From the NCBI GenBank assembly GCA_963704455.1, contig OY969905.1, positions 1,302,001-1,366,000 of the forward strand: a stretch of DNA of 64,000 bases, written 5' to 3'. A program made the position numbers and the translations under genes. Positions 27,657 to 36,370 of this stretch are shown piece after piece. The notes beneath the pieces are model-generated. The model saw nothing but the letters and a program-made list of their open reading frames with translations. It did not search any database and was not told the origin of the DNA. The stretch comes from DASTCZ01 sp963704455 (GTDB lineage: Bacteria; Acidobacteriota; Terriglobia; Acidiferrales; UBA7541). Positions within the stretch are counted from its first letter, which is position 1. Each line of letters begins with the position of its first letter.

Positions 27657-28253
27657 CTATTTACCAGGGTTCTTCTCGAAGGTCTCAAGCTGCTCTTGCA
27701 CGATTGGCAACGCGGCCTCGGGCTTCACGTGTTTCAAAAACTCCTGTTTTCCACCAAAAGCGATAGCGTATTTCCTGAACGCGTCTTGCAGCATTCCGGC
27801 CAAAACGGATTTTGGAACCGTGATTGGAGTTGCGGTCTTGGCTGGATTGATGCCTTGCGTGAGAAAATAGTCTGCCTGATCCACAAGACATCCCGAGCTT
27901 CGGAGCGCCACTACCAAACCACCCCCTTCTTCCGGAGCAATCGTGCGAGCGCCTTCCGGTTTATCTTCGTGGAATTCCATCAAACCTGAAATAAGGAAAT
28001 ACTCCGAATCAGCGGTTTTGAAATGACCATATTCCCAAGCGGCTACATACCTGTCTTTCAGACGCGGACAGCGCTCCGACAGCAGGGGCGGCATTTTTTC
28101 AAAATGCACCTTCTCCGGATTATAGAAGATGCCGAAGAGCGGGTCTGTCATCAACCGTTGCGCTTCCAGCTTAACGGCCGAAGCGAAGCAAAACACAACC
28201 GCACAGAAAGTCCATATAGATTTCCGGGCGTGTGGCCCGGGCATAATTCCCAT
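27657..28253 (-). CDS. secreted hypothetical protein
   Basis: 198 residues from ATG 28253. The N-terminus has a hydrophobic export signal (SIWTFCAVVFCFASAVKLEAQ). The mature part is mixed alpha/beta without a motif I know: LFGIFYNPEKVHFEKMPP, AWEYGHFKTADSEYFLISGL, and two Cys (ERCP, SSGC) that could form a disulfide. The pattern of an enzyme-free single-domain periplasmic protein is all I can support. It is divergent from the TIGR03435-type gene with about 200 bases between them and sits alone. Confidence 0.65.
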   Translation of the reverse strand: MGIMPGPHARKSIWTFCAVVFCFASAVKLEAQRLMTDPLFGIFYNPEKVHFEKMPPLLSERCPRLKDRYVAAWEYGHFKTADSEYFLISGLMEFHEDKPEGARTIAPEEGGGLVVALRSSGCLVDQADYFLTQGINPAKTATPITVPKSVLAGMLQDAFRKYAIAFGGKQEFLKHVKPEAALPIVQEQLETFEKNPGK

Positions 28254-28451
28254 TTTTTCTCGTCTGAACACTAACAAAGAATATCACTGTCACAGCTCAC
28301 CGGAGCGTTGAACTGCGAACGCTGGGCGCGCCGCACCTCGCACCTGTACCTCGGTACAAGTCAATCTGGTGGGACAGGTGTTCGCGAGTTCCATTGCTAC
28401 CGGAAGTCTACATATATAGATTTCTGTTATGGCGGCGCGAGGAGGAAAACA

Positions 28452-29372
28452 ATGACAGGGTCATCGATAACATTGTCTCGCATCAACCGAAAGTTTCTTT
28501 GGACTGCCATCAGGGTCACAGCTGTTCCCCGGTCTCTTCCTTTGATATTTATTGCCGCGCTAGTCCTAGTGGGCGTGTCGTACGTTCCGAACACTCTCGC
28601 GCAGTCTGAACCGGGGCGGCTGCCATCCTTCGAAGTTGCATCGATCAAATTGAATAAATCGGCGACACCATTAACGGGCGGTCACCTCTTTGAGGGCAGG
28701 TACAATGCGACAAGTCCAACGATAGGGGCAATCGAGTCTGCGTACGGCCAGAATGGGATGCCACTTAGCCCGAGCGAAGTTTCTGGAGGCCCGGACTGGA
28801 TAAAGTCCGAAGTGTACGATATCGAAGCGAAGGTGGATGATTCCTTAGTCCAGGGCGAATGGAAAAAGCTTTCGTTCGACGAAAAGTTCGATCAAGTCAG
28901 GCTGATGATGCGGTCTTTGCTTGTTGATCGGTATAAGTTGAAGGTAAGGCACGAGACGAAGGAACTCCCCGTCTATGCGCTCGTCTTGGACAAGAATGGT
29001 CCGAAGTTCGCGGAGGACAACAGCCATCCTGAGACAGCAGTAATCAAAGCGCTTGGTCGAGGGAAGTTGGAGGCGAAATGTTTGGAGCTCACTCCATTTG
29101 TTTTTATTCTTTCAAGACAGCCCGAATTGGGAGGTCGAATCGTCCTGGACAGAACCGGCCTTAAAGGCCATTACAGCTTCAAGTTCCAGTGGACGCCTGA
29201 GAACCTATCTGCGATGGCCGGGCAATCCGGCGAAAGCGCATCTGCCCCAGATTCCTCGGGAACATCGCTCTTCGCGGCGCTCCGAGAACAACTTGGGCTC
29301 AGGTTGGTAGCCAGAAAGGCGCCTGTGGATACAATCGTGATCGAGCACATCGAGAGGCCTTCGGGAAATTAG
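28452..29372 (+). CDS. TIGR03435 family secreted protein
   Basis: 306 residues from ATG 28452 with GGAGGA at 28441-28446. A signal anchor (SLPLIFIAALVLVGVSYV) precedes the typical opening PSFEVASIKLNKSATPLTGG, followed by GGPDWIKSEVYDIEAKVDD, LMMRSLLVDRYKLKVRHETKELPVYALVLDKNGPK in pieces, and the C-terminal IVLDRTGLKGHYSF and GLRLVARKAPVDTIVIEH. This family is large in acidobacteria and planctomycetes and has no established function. Stand-alone, converging on the permease gene. Confidence 0.88.
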   Translation: MTGSSITLSRINRKFLWTAIRVTAVPRSLPLIFIAALVLVGVSYVPNTLAQSEPGRLPSFEVASIKLNKSATPLTGGHLFEGRYNATSPTIGAIESAYGQNGMPLSPSEVSGGPDWIKSEVYDIEAKVDDSLVQGEWKKLSFDEKFDQVRLMMRSLLVDRYKLKVRHETKELPVYALVLDKNGPKFAEDNSHPETAVIKALGRGKLEAKCLELTPFVFILSRQPELGGRIVLDRTGLKGHYSFKFQWTPENLSAMAGQSGESASAPDSSGTSLFAALREQLGLRLVARKAPVDTIVIEHIERPSGN

Positions 29373-29408
29373 CAGCAGAAGGGGCCTTAGGGCCGAAAAC
29401 GCAAGCCC

Positions 29409-31850
29409 CTAATCGCAGCGCAGCGCAATAATCGGGTCCACCCGCATAGCCCGCCGCGCAGGTATGTAACACGCCGCGACGGCCACAAGTATCAACAGCA
29501 CCGCGACGCCCGCAAATGTTAGCGGGTCATGAGCACTGACGCCGAAGAGTTGGTTGGCCATCAGTCGCGTCAGCCCCAGCGCGGCCCCGACCCCGATCGC
29601 GACGCCGGCGAGCGCCATCCTTCCTCCGTGGCCGATCACCAGCCGGAGCACATCGCCCGGTTGCGCGCCCAGTGCCACGCGCACTCCGATTTCGTGCGTG
29701 CGCTGCCCGACCAGATGCGAAATCACGCCGTAAATTCCGACGCACGCCAGCACCAGCGCCAGCGCCGCGAACGCGCCGAGTAAAATCATCGAGAGTCTCC
29801 GCGCCGCATATGAGTTAGACACGACTTCGTCCAGCGTTTGGACGTTGTAAACCACTTCGCGGGAATCAATCTCCGCGACTGCGCGGCGAACCGCGCCCAT
29901 CGCGGCAGTGGGATCGCCTTCCGTGCGCAGCACAACGGCCACAGCCTGCGCCGCAAGCGGCATCAGCTTCTCCGGAAGCTGCATGAACGGATAATCGAAC
30001 TGCGCCTCGACCGCCGATTTCGCATCGGCGTCGAGCCCCCACTGCTTCACATGCCCCACAACGCCGACGATTTCGGCTTGTACGTTGAACACCACGAGAT
30101 GGATGCGCTTGCCGATCGGATTCTCACTGGGAAAATAGGTGCGCGCAAAAACGTCGTCAATGTCCACGACCACCGGCGCGTGCTCGTCGTCCTGCGGCGT
30201 GATGAAGCGCCCGCGCTCGAGCGTGACTCCCATGGCTTTCTGGAAGCCGGATTCAACCAGTGAGAACATCGCTTGGTGCATGTCTTGGAGGTTGGCGGGT
30301 TTCGGCTGGCCGTCAATCCAGAATGGCTCGGATGAGTTATGGATCATCGGGCGCGAGCCCAGCGTGACGGACACGGCTTGCACGCCGGGGATGTTGCTCA
30401 TTTTATCGTGGAAGAGCCGCAGCCGTGCGCGCGTGTCGGCGGAAGTGGTTGTGGAGTCCGCCGGCAGCGACAATGTGAATGTGATTGCGTGGCTCGGATT
30501 GAACCCGGGATTCACGCGCCAAAGCGCCGCGAGACTCCGAACCATCAATCCGGCCCCGACGAGCAAAACCAGCGCCATCGCCACTTCGACGGTGACGAAA
30601 ACTCCCTGCAGCCGGTGGCGGCCTCCGCTCACGCCGCGGCCGCCTTCCTTGAGTATTTCTATCAAATTCACGCGCGAAGTCTTCAGCGCGGGAACGAGGC
30701 CAAAAACAATTCCGGCGAACAGTGACAGCGCCATCGTAAAGAGCAGTACGCGTGAATCAAGCGAGACTTCGCTGGCGCGCGGCAAAGCGACGGGCAATGT
30801 GCGAAGCACCGCCCTGGTGCCCCAGAAGGCGAGCAGAAGTCCCAGCGCCCCGCCCAATCCCGCGAGCAGCATGCTTTCGGTGAGAAGCTGGCGAATCACG
30901 CGCATGTGGTTCGCGCCCAGCGCCGCGCGAATCGCAAACTCGCGCGAGCGGCCCATCGAGCGCGCCAGAAGAAGATTTGCCACATTCGCGCACGCAATCA
31001 GCAGCAGAAAACCAACCGCCGCGAGAAGCACAATCAGGAATGGCTGCACATTGCCGACAATATCTTCCTTCATGGAAACGAGCGTGATGCCTAGTCCCTT
31101 ATCCGCATCCGGGTACGCCGCGGCGAGATTTTGCGCCACGCCGTCCATGTCGGCCTTCGCCTGCGGAAGCGTTACGCCCGGCTTCAAGCGGCCAACCGCG
31201 TGCGCGCTCATGTCAATTCGCCGGTCGCGGAAAGATGGATCGTTCCACTGCCCGATGGGAGTGTAGACATCCCGGTCGTGACCATAGAAGGTGAAACCCG
31301 GCGGGATCACGCCCACGATCGTATAGGACGTGCCGTTCAAGATGATCGGTTTTCCGATGATTTCCAGCGAAGAACCGAACTTGCGTTGCCACAGGCCCCC
31401 GCCAAGAATCACAACCGGCGCGACGCCCGGGCGATCATCATCGGGGTGAAACGTGCGGCCAAGAATGGGCGCGACGCCAAGCGTCGAAAAAAAATCCGCG
31501 GAAATCATGTAACCGCTGAGGCGTTCCGCTTGATCCATGCCGACGAAGTTGTAATCCTGGTTGCGGTACATCGCCATTGATGAAAATGTTTGGGTGTCGC
31601 GCTGCCAATCGAGGAAATTCAGGTAGGAAATCGGGGCCTCGTCGTATCCGGGAGCCTTTCCATAAACCGCCACGAGCTGGCCGGAGTGCGGGTACGCCAG
31701 CGGATTCAGCAGCACGCCGTTGACTACCGAAAACAGCGCCGTATTCGCGCCAATTCCCAGCGCCAGCGTCAATATCGCAATCGCCGTGAATCCCGGCGAC
31801 TTCGCCAGCATCCGAATCGCGTAGCGCATGTCCTGAAGAAGCGTCTCCAT
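29409..31850 (-). CDS. orphan MacB/FtsX-type ABC permease
   Basis: 813 residues with two consecutive MacB periplasmic-core plus FtsX units and about eight membrane helices. First unit: LAKSPGFTAIAILTLALGIGANTALFSVV, split around residue 25, then the core to about 250 and FLIVLLAAVGFLLLIACANVANLLLA. Second unit from about residue 420 with a C-terminal FtsX (YAARRLSMILLGAFAALAL, CVGIYGVISHLVGQRT). No ATPase gene is nearby, the pattern of the duplicated orphan permeases expanded in acidobacteria. SD GGGAG before ATG 31850. Substrate unknown. Confidence 0.92.
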   Translation of the reverse strand: METLLQDMRYAIRMLAKSPGFTAIAILTLALGIGANTALFSVVNGVLLNPLAYPHSGQLVAVYGKAPGYDEAPISYLNFLDWQRDTQTFSSMAMYRNQDYNFVGMDQAERLSGYMISADFFSTLGVAPILGRTFHPDDDRPGVAPVVILGGGLWQRKFGSSLEIIGKPIILNGTSYTIVGVIPPGFTFYGHDRDVYTPIGQWNDPSFRDRRIDMSAHAVGRLKPGVTLPQAKADMDGVAQNLAAAYPDADKGLGITLVSMKEDIVGNVQPFLIVLLAAVGFLLLIACANVANLLLARSMGRSREFAIRAALGANHMRVIRQLLTESMLLAGLGGALGLLLAFWGTRAVLRTLPVALPRASEVSLDSRVLLFTMALSLFAGIVFGLVPALKTSRVNLIEILKEGGRGVSGGRHRLQGVFVTVEVAMALVLLVGAGLMVRSLAALWRVNPGFNPSHAITFTLSLPADSTTTSADTRARLRLFHDKMSNIPGVQAVSVTLGSRPMIHNSSEPFWIDGQPKPANLQDMHQAMFSLVESGFQKAMGVTLERGRFITPQDDEHAPVVVDIDDVFARTYFPSENPIGKRIHLVVFNVQAEIVGVVGHVKQWGLDADAKSAVEAQFDYPFMQLPEKLMPLAAQAVAVVLRTEGDPTAAMGAVRRAVAEIDSREVVYNVQTLDEVVSNSYAARRLSMILLGAFAALALVLACVGIYGVISHLVGQRTHEIGVRVALGAQPGDVLRLVIGHGGRMALAGVAIGVGAALGLTRLMANQLFGVSAHDPLTFAGVAVLLILVAVAACYIPARRAMRVDPIIALRCD

Positions 31851-31881
31851 GCTCCCTCACTTCTTCCAATCAAGGACGACG

Positions 31882-31935
31882 TGGAATTGTATCGAAAACG
31901 GCCTGGCCTTGCCGCGACGCATTCAAATCAGATGC
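31882..31935 (-). repeat. promoter-like dispersed repeat, copy 2
   Basis: Near-identical core to the copy at 27532: CGGCAAGGCCAG, then GCCGTTTTCG, then TACAAT (31891-31886). It sits about 36 bases before the permease ATG, the same distance as copy 1 from mrcB. Similarity extends over about 54 bases including a TCTGA at the far end. Confidence 0.55.
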
Positions 31936-31968
31936 CGCAAACTGTGGATTTGGTTTGACCGCTCTTAA

Positions 31969-32382
31969 TTACTGGACGAGGGACTGATTGTTGGAGGAAG
32001 GCGTGAAGCGCAGATGAAGCGTGTACACGAGTAAATCCACGGTCGTTGTGTAATCCACTGAAAGCTTCAGGCCGCGCGCGTCATTCTGCTGAATATGGAT
32101 GCTGTCCTTGGTCGCGTCAATCCCGTGGGCCTGCATCTCCCTGAAGACGTGGTCGCGGATGGTATCGTCGTTGAACTTTCCAATCGAGAAAAGCGCTTCC
32201 TGATGAATATCATCTTCGAGCTGGTAGTTGGCGAAATAAGGGGGAATGATTTTGTAGGAGGTGTAGGCAAACGCCACAAGTAGCGCCGTCACGATGACGA
32301 CGCGCAGCCTGCTTCCGCCGCGAGCGCTGCCCATTCCGCGTGCTAATCGCTCAATTCGACTTAGGTTTTCTAGTGCTTTCAT
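31969..32382 (-). CDS. membrane-anchored hypothetical protein (DUF4845-like)
   Basis: 137 residues: a basic N-terminus, one transmembrane helix (LRVVIVTALLVAFAYTSYKIIPPYF, about 27-50), then an extracytoplasmic domain (LEDDIHQEALFSIGKFNDDTIRD, ARGLKLSVDYTTTVDLLVYTLHL). The layout resembles DUF4845-type small anchored proteins. Function unknown. It is flanked by the permease gene and by the divergent sigma factor operon. Confidence 0.7.
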   Translation of the reverse strand: MKALENLSRIERLARGMGSARGGSRLRVVIVTALLVAFAYTSYKIIPPYFANYQLEDDIHQEALFSIGKFNDDTIRDHVFREMQAHGIDATKDSIHIQQNDARGLKLSVDYTTTVDLLVYTLHLRFTPSSNNQSLVQ

Positions 32383-32552
32383 GCCCTAATTCAGGCTAGC
32401 ACCCGCCCCCGCGGGTGTCGAGAATCCAGGCTGCTCGTTTACCCGGTAAGTTACCTGTACATTCGCCTGTCCATCCGGGCAGGATTCAGAGTGACGCATT
32501 AGACTGCGTGCACCCAAATGGGCTTCTCCCCCGTCCATGTCACAGAGCTTCT

Positions 32553-33185
32553 ATGAGCGTCGTTAATAGAGTGCATATGGGATCAGGCGAGGGCATGCCG
32601 GATGGCATTCGGTTGAACCTGCCTCGGGTGCGCTCGGGCGGCGAAGCGAGGCCGGATGCTGCACTGGAGCCCAACGCGGCTCTGGAAAAGGTCTTCCGGG
32701 CTCAGTATCCGCGGCTCATTAACTTGCTCGCGCGAATCACGGGCGATCGCTCCCGCGCGGAGGAACTTGCCTCCGAAGTGTTTTGCAAGCTTGCCGCGCG
32801 GCCTGCGCTGTTTCGCCCGCAGAATAATCTGGAGGGCTGGCTTTATCGCACGGCCATGAATCTGGGATTGGACGCACTCAAGATGAATTCGCGCCGCATG
32901 AGGAATGAGCACGCCGCAGCCGTCGAAGGCGCAGCGTCTGCGGCAAGAGGAAGCGGGCCGCTTGAGAGTCTGCTGCGCGAAGAGCAGCGGCGTCGCGTGC
33001 AATCCGCGCTTGCGACATTGAAGCCGATTTCGGCGCGGCTGCTGCTGCTTCGTTACGTCGGATTTTCATACCGCGAATTGGCGAACACATTGAAGATCAA
33101 TCCGGCGAGCGTCGGGCAATTGCTTCTTCGGGCCACCAGTGAATTCAAGGCAAAGTATTCCGAGCTGTACGAGGAAAAAATATGA
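32553..33185 (+). CDS. ECF RNA polymerase sigma factor
   Basis: 210 residues from ATG 32553; in-frame ATGs at 32577 and 32595 are alternatives, while the frame open to 32415 is unlikely to be coding. Region 2: FRAQYPRLINLLARITGDRS, AEELASEVFCKLAARP, NLEGWLYRTAMNLGLDAL. Region 4: LATLKPISARLLLLRYVGFS, YRELANTLKINPASVGQLLLR. Its stop overlaps the anti-sigma start by ATGA, so the two are coupled. It probably controls this operon and a cell-envelope response. Confidence 0.9.
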   Translation: MSVVNRVHMGSGEGMPDGIRLNLPRVRSGGEARPDAALEPNAALEKVFRAQYPRLINLLARITGDRSRAEELASEVFCKLAARPALFRPQNNLEGWLYRTAMNLGLDALKMNSRRMRNEHAAAVEGAASAARGSGPLESLLREEQRRRVQSALATLKPISARLLLLRYVGFSYRELANTLKINPASVGQLLLRATSEFKAKYSELYEEKI

Positions 33186-33907
33186 GCACGCGCATTCGAG
33201 AAGCCAACTATATTCAAGAGAACAAATTGCGATCTTATTTGGACGGCGAGTTGACGGCGAGCGAATCAGAAACTACCGCAAGCCATCTCGCATCCTGTGG
33301 GGCGTGCGCAAGCAAATTGGAAACGCTTCGCTCCGACGCCGCAGCGGTAGACTCACTCTTCGCTTCGCTCGCGCCCGAGCAGCCTCTTCCAACCGCGGCG
33401 CCCGAGCTGCTTCCATTCGCATATCAGCGCCGCGCCGCGCGGTTCGGATTAACCGCCGCGCTGTCACTCGGCGCGCTTGCTGCCGCAATTATCGCGGCGA
33501 TTCTCCTCCTGAATCACCGTGCAACTTCGCAAGCACCGTCCATCGGCAAACAACAACCCGCGCAGACTGCTCCGCTTTCCGTTGTGCCCGATCAAAACAA
33601 CCATACGGTTCTTCCGGCGCAAGCGAAGCAGCCGTCACTTCCTTTGCAGGCCACGCATAAGAATGTTTCTTTCCGGCCCGCGAACCATGTTCAACCTCAG
33701 CTGCATTTCATCCGTCTCGATAATGACGGCCCAATCGAATCGGGCCTCATCTATCGAGTGAAATTGCCGGGCACGATCTTTTCGTCACTCGATCCGACCG
33801 TGCTTTCTTCCCAAGTTTCGGCGGACGTCATCGTGGACAGCTCCGGCCGTCCTCGCGCTATCCGGTTTTTGAGTTCTCAGATCAAATCAACTCGACTAGG
33901 AGAATAA
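33182..33907 (+). CDS. anti-sigma factor with zinc-finger domain
   Basis: 241 residues. N-terminal ZAS/zf-HC2 motif with His35, Cys39 and Cys42 (SHLASCGACASKL), a transmembrane helix near residues 88-110 (AALSLGALAAAIIAAILLL) and a periplasmic C-terminal part ending in a TonB-C-like short segment (VSADVIVDSSGRPRAIRFL). Expected to hold the upstream ECF factor at the membrane until an envelope signal releases it. ATGA overlap with the sigma gene. Confidence 0.88.
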   Translation: MSTRIREANYIQENKLRSYLDGELTASESETTASHLASCGACASKLETLRSDAAAVDSLFASLAPEQPLPTAAPELLPFAYQRRAARFGLTAALSLGALAAAIIAAILLLNHRATSQAPSIGKQQPAQTAPLSVVPDQNNHTVLPAQAKQPSLPLQATHKNVSFRPANHVQPQLHFIRLDNDGPIESGLIYRVKLPGTIFSSLDPTVLSSQVSADVIVDSSGRPRAIRFLSSQIKSTRLGE

Positions 33908-33913
33908 AAAGTC

Positions 33914-34780
33914 ATGAAACGATCACTCGCTTTAATCGCCGTAGCCCTTTTGGTTTGCGCGGCAGGCCATGCCCAGCAAGCGACAGGGGGATGGGTCGTG
34001 ATGCCCGACGGCGCCACACCGCAACAGGCAGGCATCATGGGCAAAATCGTCAAGAATTCGCCGTACTCCGCGAAGCAGGTCCACGAACGGACGCAGACGC
34101 TGAGCGACGGCACGCATATAAACACCACTACTACGACCACGGTCTGTCGGGACAGCTCCGGCCGCACGCGCACCGAAGTGAACGATGAGATTGCGACCAT
34201 CGTTGATCCAGTGAACGGCGCAACCTATCGCCTGAACATGAAGGCTCAGACGGCCACCACGATCCGCACGATGAATATTGGCATCGCGTTCGACGCGCCC
34301 AACAAAGCCGCGCAGGATGCCGCGCAAGCCGATCTCCAGGCAAAGGTCAGCGATCTGCTTCCGCGTGTCACCCTCGACACGGCCGTGACCGAGACTGGCG
34401 GCGGGACTGTGACGGTGACGACCACGGGCGGTCGCGGCGGCGCGCCGCTGCCGAACAACGGCGAGTTCACGACCGAATCCCTCGGCACGCAGACCATAGA
34501 AGGCCTCGTCGTCGAAGGCACGCGCAACACGCATACAATCCTGGAAGGAACGATCGGCAACGACCGGCCAATCAAAACCGTCGTCGAACAATGGTATTCG
34601 CCGGATCTGCAACTCTACGTTATGACGAAGACCAGCGATCCGCGAAACGGCGAAAACGTGATGCGCCTGACGGAAGTCAGTCGCAACGAGCCCGACGCAT
34701 CTCTCTTCCAAATCCCGGCCAACTACAAAGTTGTTGGAGGCGTTGGCGGCGGTGGAGGCGGAGGCAGACGAGGCCAGTAA
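33914..34780 (+). CDS. secreted hypothetical protein, third gene of sigma operon
   Basis: 288 residues: signal peptide MKRSLALIAVALLVCAAGHAQ, then a beta-rich mature domain (YSAKQVHERTQTLSDGTHIN, TVVEQWYSPDLQLYVMTKTSD, NEPDASLFQIPANYKV) and a Gly-rich tail. Similar proteins commonly follow ECF/anti-sigma pairs in acidobacteria; I do not know a biochemical role. It starts 6 bases after the anti-sigma stop and is followed by a strong terminator at 34802. Confidence 0.8.
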   Translation: MKRSLALIAVALLVCAAGHAQQATGGWVVMPDGATPQQAGIMGKIVKNSPYSAKQVHERTQTLSDGTHINTTTTTTVCRDSSGRTRTEVNDEIATIVDPVNGATYRLNMKAQTATTIRTMNIGIAFDAPNKAAQDAAQADLQAKVSDLLPRVTLDTAVTETGGGTVTVTTTGGRGGAPLPNNGEFTTESLGTQTIEGLVVEGTRNTHTILEGTIGNDRPIKTVVEQWYSPDLQLYVMTKTSDPRNGENVMRLTEVSRNEPDASLFQIPANYKVVGGVGGGGGGGRRGQ

Positions 34781-34801
34781 CTTAGCGCTTAGATTTTCCG
34801 T

Positions 34802-34843
34802 CCCGGGTCGTTCTTCAAATACTGGAGCGGCCCGGGTTCTTTT
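34802..34843 (+). terminator. intrinsic terminator of the sigma operon
   Basis: 12-bp stem CCCGGGTCGTTC/GAGCGGCCCGGG (two G-U pairs) with an 11-base loop, followed by TTCTTTTTT. Placed 21 bases past the stop of the secreted protein gene. Confidence 0.85.
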
Positions 34844-34903
34844 TTGACTCCTTAAGTTGTACTCCCTTCAAATAGCGTACTCATTTCTTCCACCGATCTC
34901 TTC

Positions 34904-36343
34904 TCAGTAGGCCTTGGCGAAGAGGGCGCGCTCTTTCGCGGAATTTCCGCAGAAAATGCATTTGCCTTCACCGGATTTCTGATCGAGTGGAATGCAGCGC
35001 ATGGTCGCGCGCGTTTCTTCTTTAATTTTTGCTTCGCAATCGGCGCTGCCGCACCAGAAGGCCATCGCGAAGCCTGATTCCACCGCCGTCTTGAATTCGG
35101 CGTAGTCCTTGGGCTCGCGCGTGTTGGCTTCGCGGAAGGCCAGCGCCTTCGCATGCAACGAATGATGAATTTCGTCGAGCAATTTGCCGACAGTTGCGGC
35201 GATGCCGTCCATCGAAGCTGGCGACTTCCCTTCCCGGCCGGGCTTGTCGCGGCGCCCGAGCATCGCGCTGTTCGACGCCAGATCTTTCGGGCCAAGCTCG
35301 ATGCGCAGCGGCACGCCTCGCAGCTCCCAGTGATTGAACTTGAAGCCGGGGCTGAAGCCTTCGCGCTCGTCGGTGATTACGCGGAAGCCCGCCTTCACAA
35401 GTTCGGCTTTCAATTTTCGCGCGGCTTCAATTGTTTGTGCGCGCTCCTCGTCCGTCTTAAAAATCGGCACGATCACAACTTGATAAGGCGCGAGGCGCGG
35501 AGGCAGCACAAGCCCCTGATCGTCGCCGTGAACCATGATGACGGCGCCGACGAAGCGTGTGGAGAGTCCCCACGAAGTCGTCCAGCAGAATTGCTGCACG
35601 CCGGTCTTATCGAGATATTTAATCTCAAACGCCTTCGCGAAATTTTGGCCGAGATTGTGCGACGTGCCGGATTGCAGCGCCTTGCCATCGCCCATCATTG
35701 CTTCAATCGCGTAGGTGACGTCGGCGCCGGCAAATTTTTCCGAATCGGATTTGCGGCCGGGGATAACCGGAATCGCAGCGTCCGTGATGGCCATGTCCGC
35801 GTAGATGTCCAGCATCTGGCGCGTCTCGAATTCGGCCTCGTCCAGAGTTGCGTGCGCGGTGTGGCCCTCCTGCCAGAAAAATTCCAGCGTGCGCAGAAAA
35901 AGTTTTGTGCGCAGCTCCCATCGCACCACGCTGTTCCACTGGTTGATCAGCACGGGCAGGTCGCGGTACGACTGAATCCATTTCGCGTACGCGTGCCCGA
36001 CAATCGTTTCCGACGTGGGGCGGATGACCAGCGGCTCTTCCAATTTTTCGCCGCCGCCGATGGTGACGACCGCCAGCTCGGGCGAAAATCCCTCCACGTG
36101 ATGCTTCTCCTTCTCGATAAAACTCTTGGGAATCAGCAGCGGAAAGGCGGCGTTCATGTGGCCGGTGGCCTTGAAGCGGCGGTCGAGCGCGGCGGTGATG
36201 TTTTCCCAAAGCGCCCAGCCGTAGGGCCGCACGATCATGCAGCCGCGGACGGGGGCGTAGTCGGCCATCTCCGCGCGGAGCACCACCTGGTTGTACCACT
36301 CGTTGTAGTCTTCCTTGCGGGAAGGCAGCTTTTGTTCCGCCAT
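34904..36343 (-). CDS. proS: prolyl-tRNA synthetase, archaeal/eukaryotic type
   Basis: 479 residues, class II aminoacyl-tRNA synthetase charging tRNA-Pro. It is the short type without the bacterial editing insertion: ADYAPVRGCMIVRPYGWALWE, EEPLVIRPTSET (motif 2 region), FLRTLEFFWQEGHTAH, TTSWGLSTRFVGAVIMVHGDD (motif 3), and the C-terminal KCIFCGNSAKERALFAKAY that ends in Tyr, typical of this type. ATG 36343 begins MAEQKLPSRKEDYNEWY. Single gene; the repeat-rich region begins 200 bases upstream. Confidence 0.95.
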   Translation of the reverse strand: MAEQKLPSRKEDYNEWYNQVVLRAEMADYAPVRGCMIVRPYGWALWENITAALDRRFKATGHMNAAFPLLIPKSFIEKEKHHVEGFSPELAVVTIGGGEKLEEPLVIRPTSETIVGHAYAKWIQSYRDLPVLINQWNSVVRWELRTKLFLRTLEFFWQEGHTAHATLDEAEFETRQMLDIYADMAITDAAIPVIPGRKSDSEKFAGADVTYAIEAMMGDGKALQSGTSHNLGQNFAKAFEIKYLDKTGVQQFCWTTSWGLSTRFVGAVIMVHGDDQGLVLPPRLAPYQVVIVPIFKTDEERAQTIEAARKLKAELVKAGFRVITDEREGFSPGFKFNHWELRGVPLRIELGPKDLASNSAMLGRRDKPGREGKSPASMDGIAATVGKLLDEIHHSLHAKALAFREANTREPKDYAEFKTAVESGFAMAFWCGSADCEAKIKEETRATMRCIPLDQKSGEGKCIFCGNSAKERALFAKAY

Positions 36344-36370
36344 GATTTAAGGGACCGCTCCTCTTTCTTT

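Noticed and set aside
25315..27870. Two long plus-strand frames opposite mrcB (397 and 451 codons)
   Set aside because: Arg-rich shadows; the minus strand has all PBP motifs.
29373..29408. Terminator between the TIGR03435 gene and the permease
   Set aside because: GGGGC/GCCCC pairing is short and not followed by a T run in either direction.
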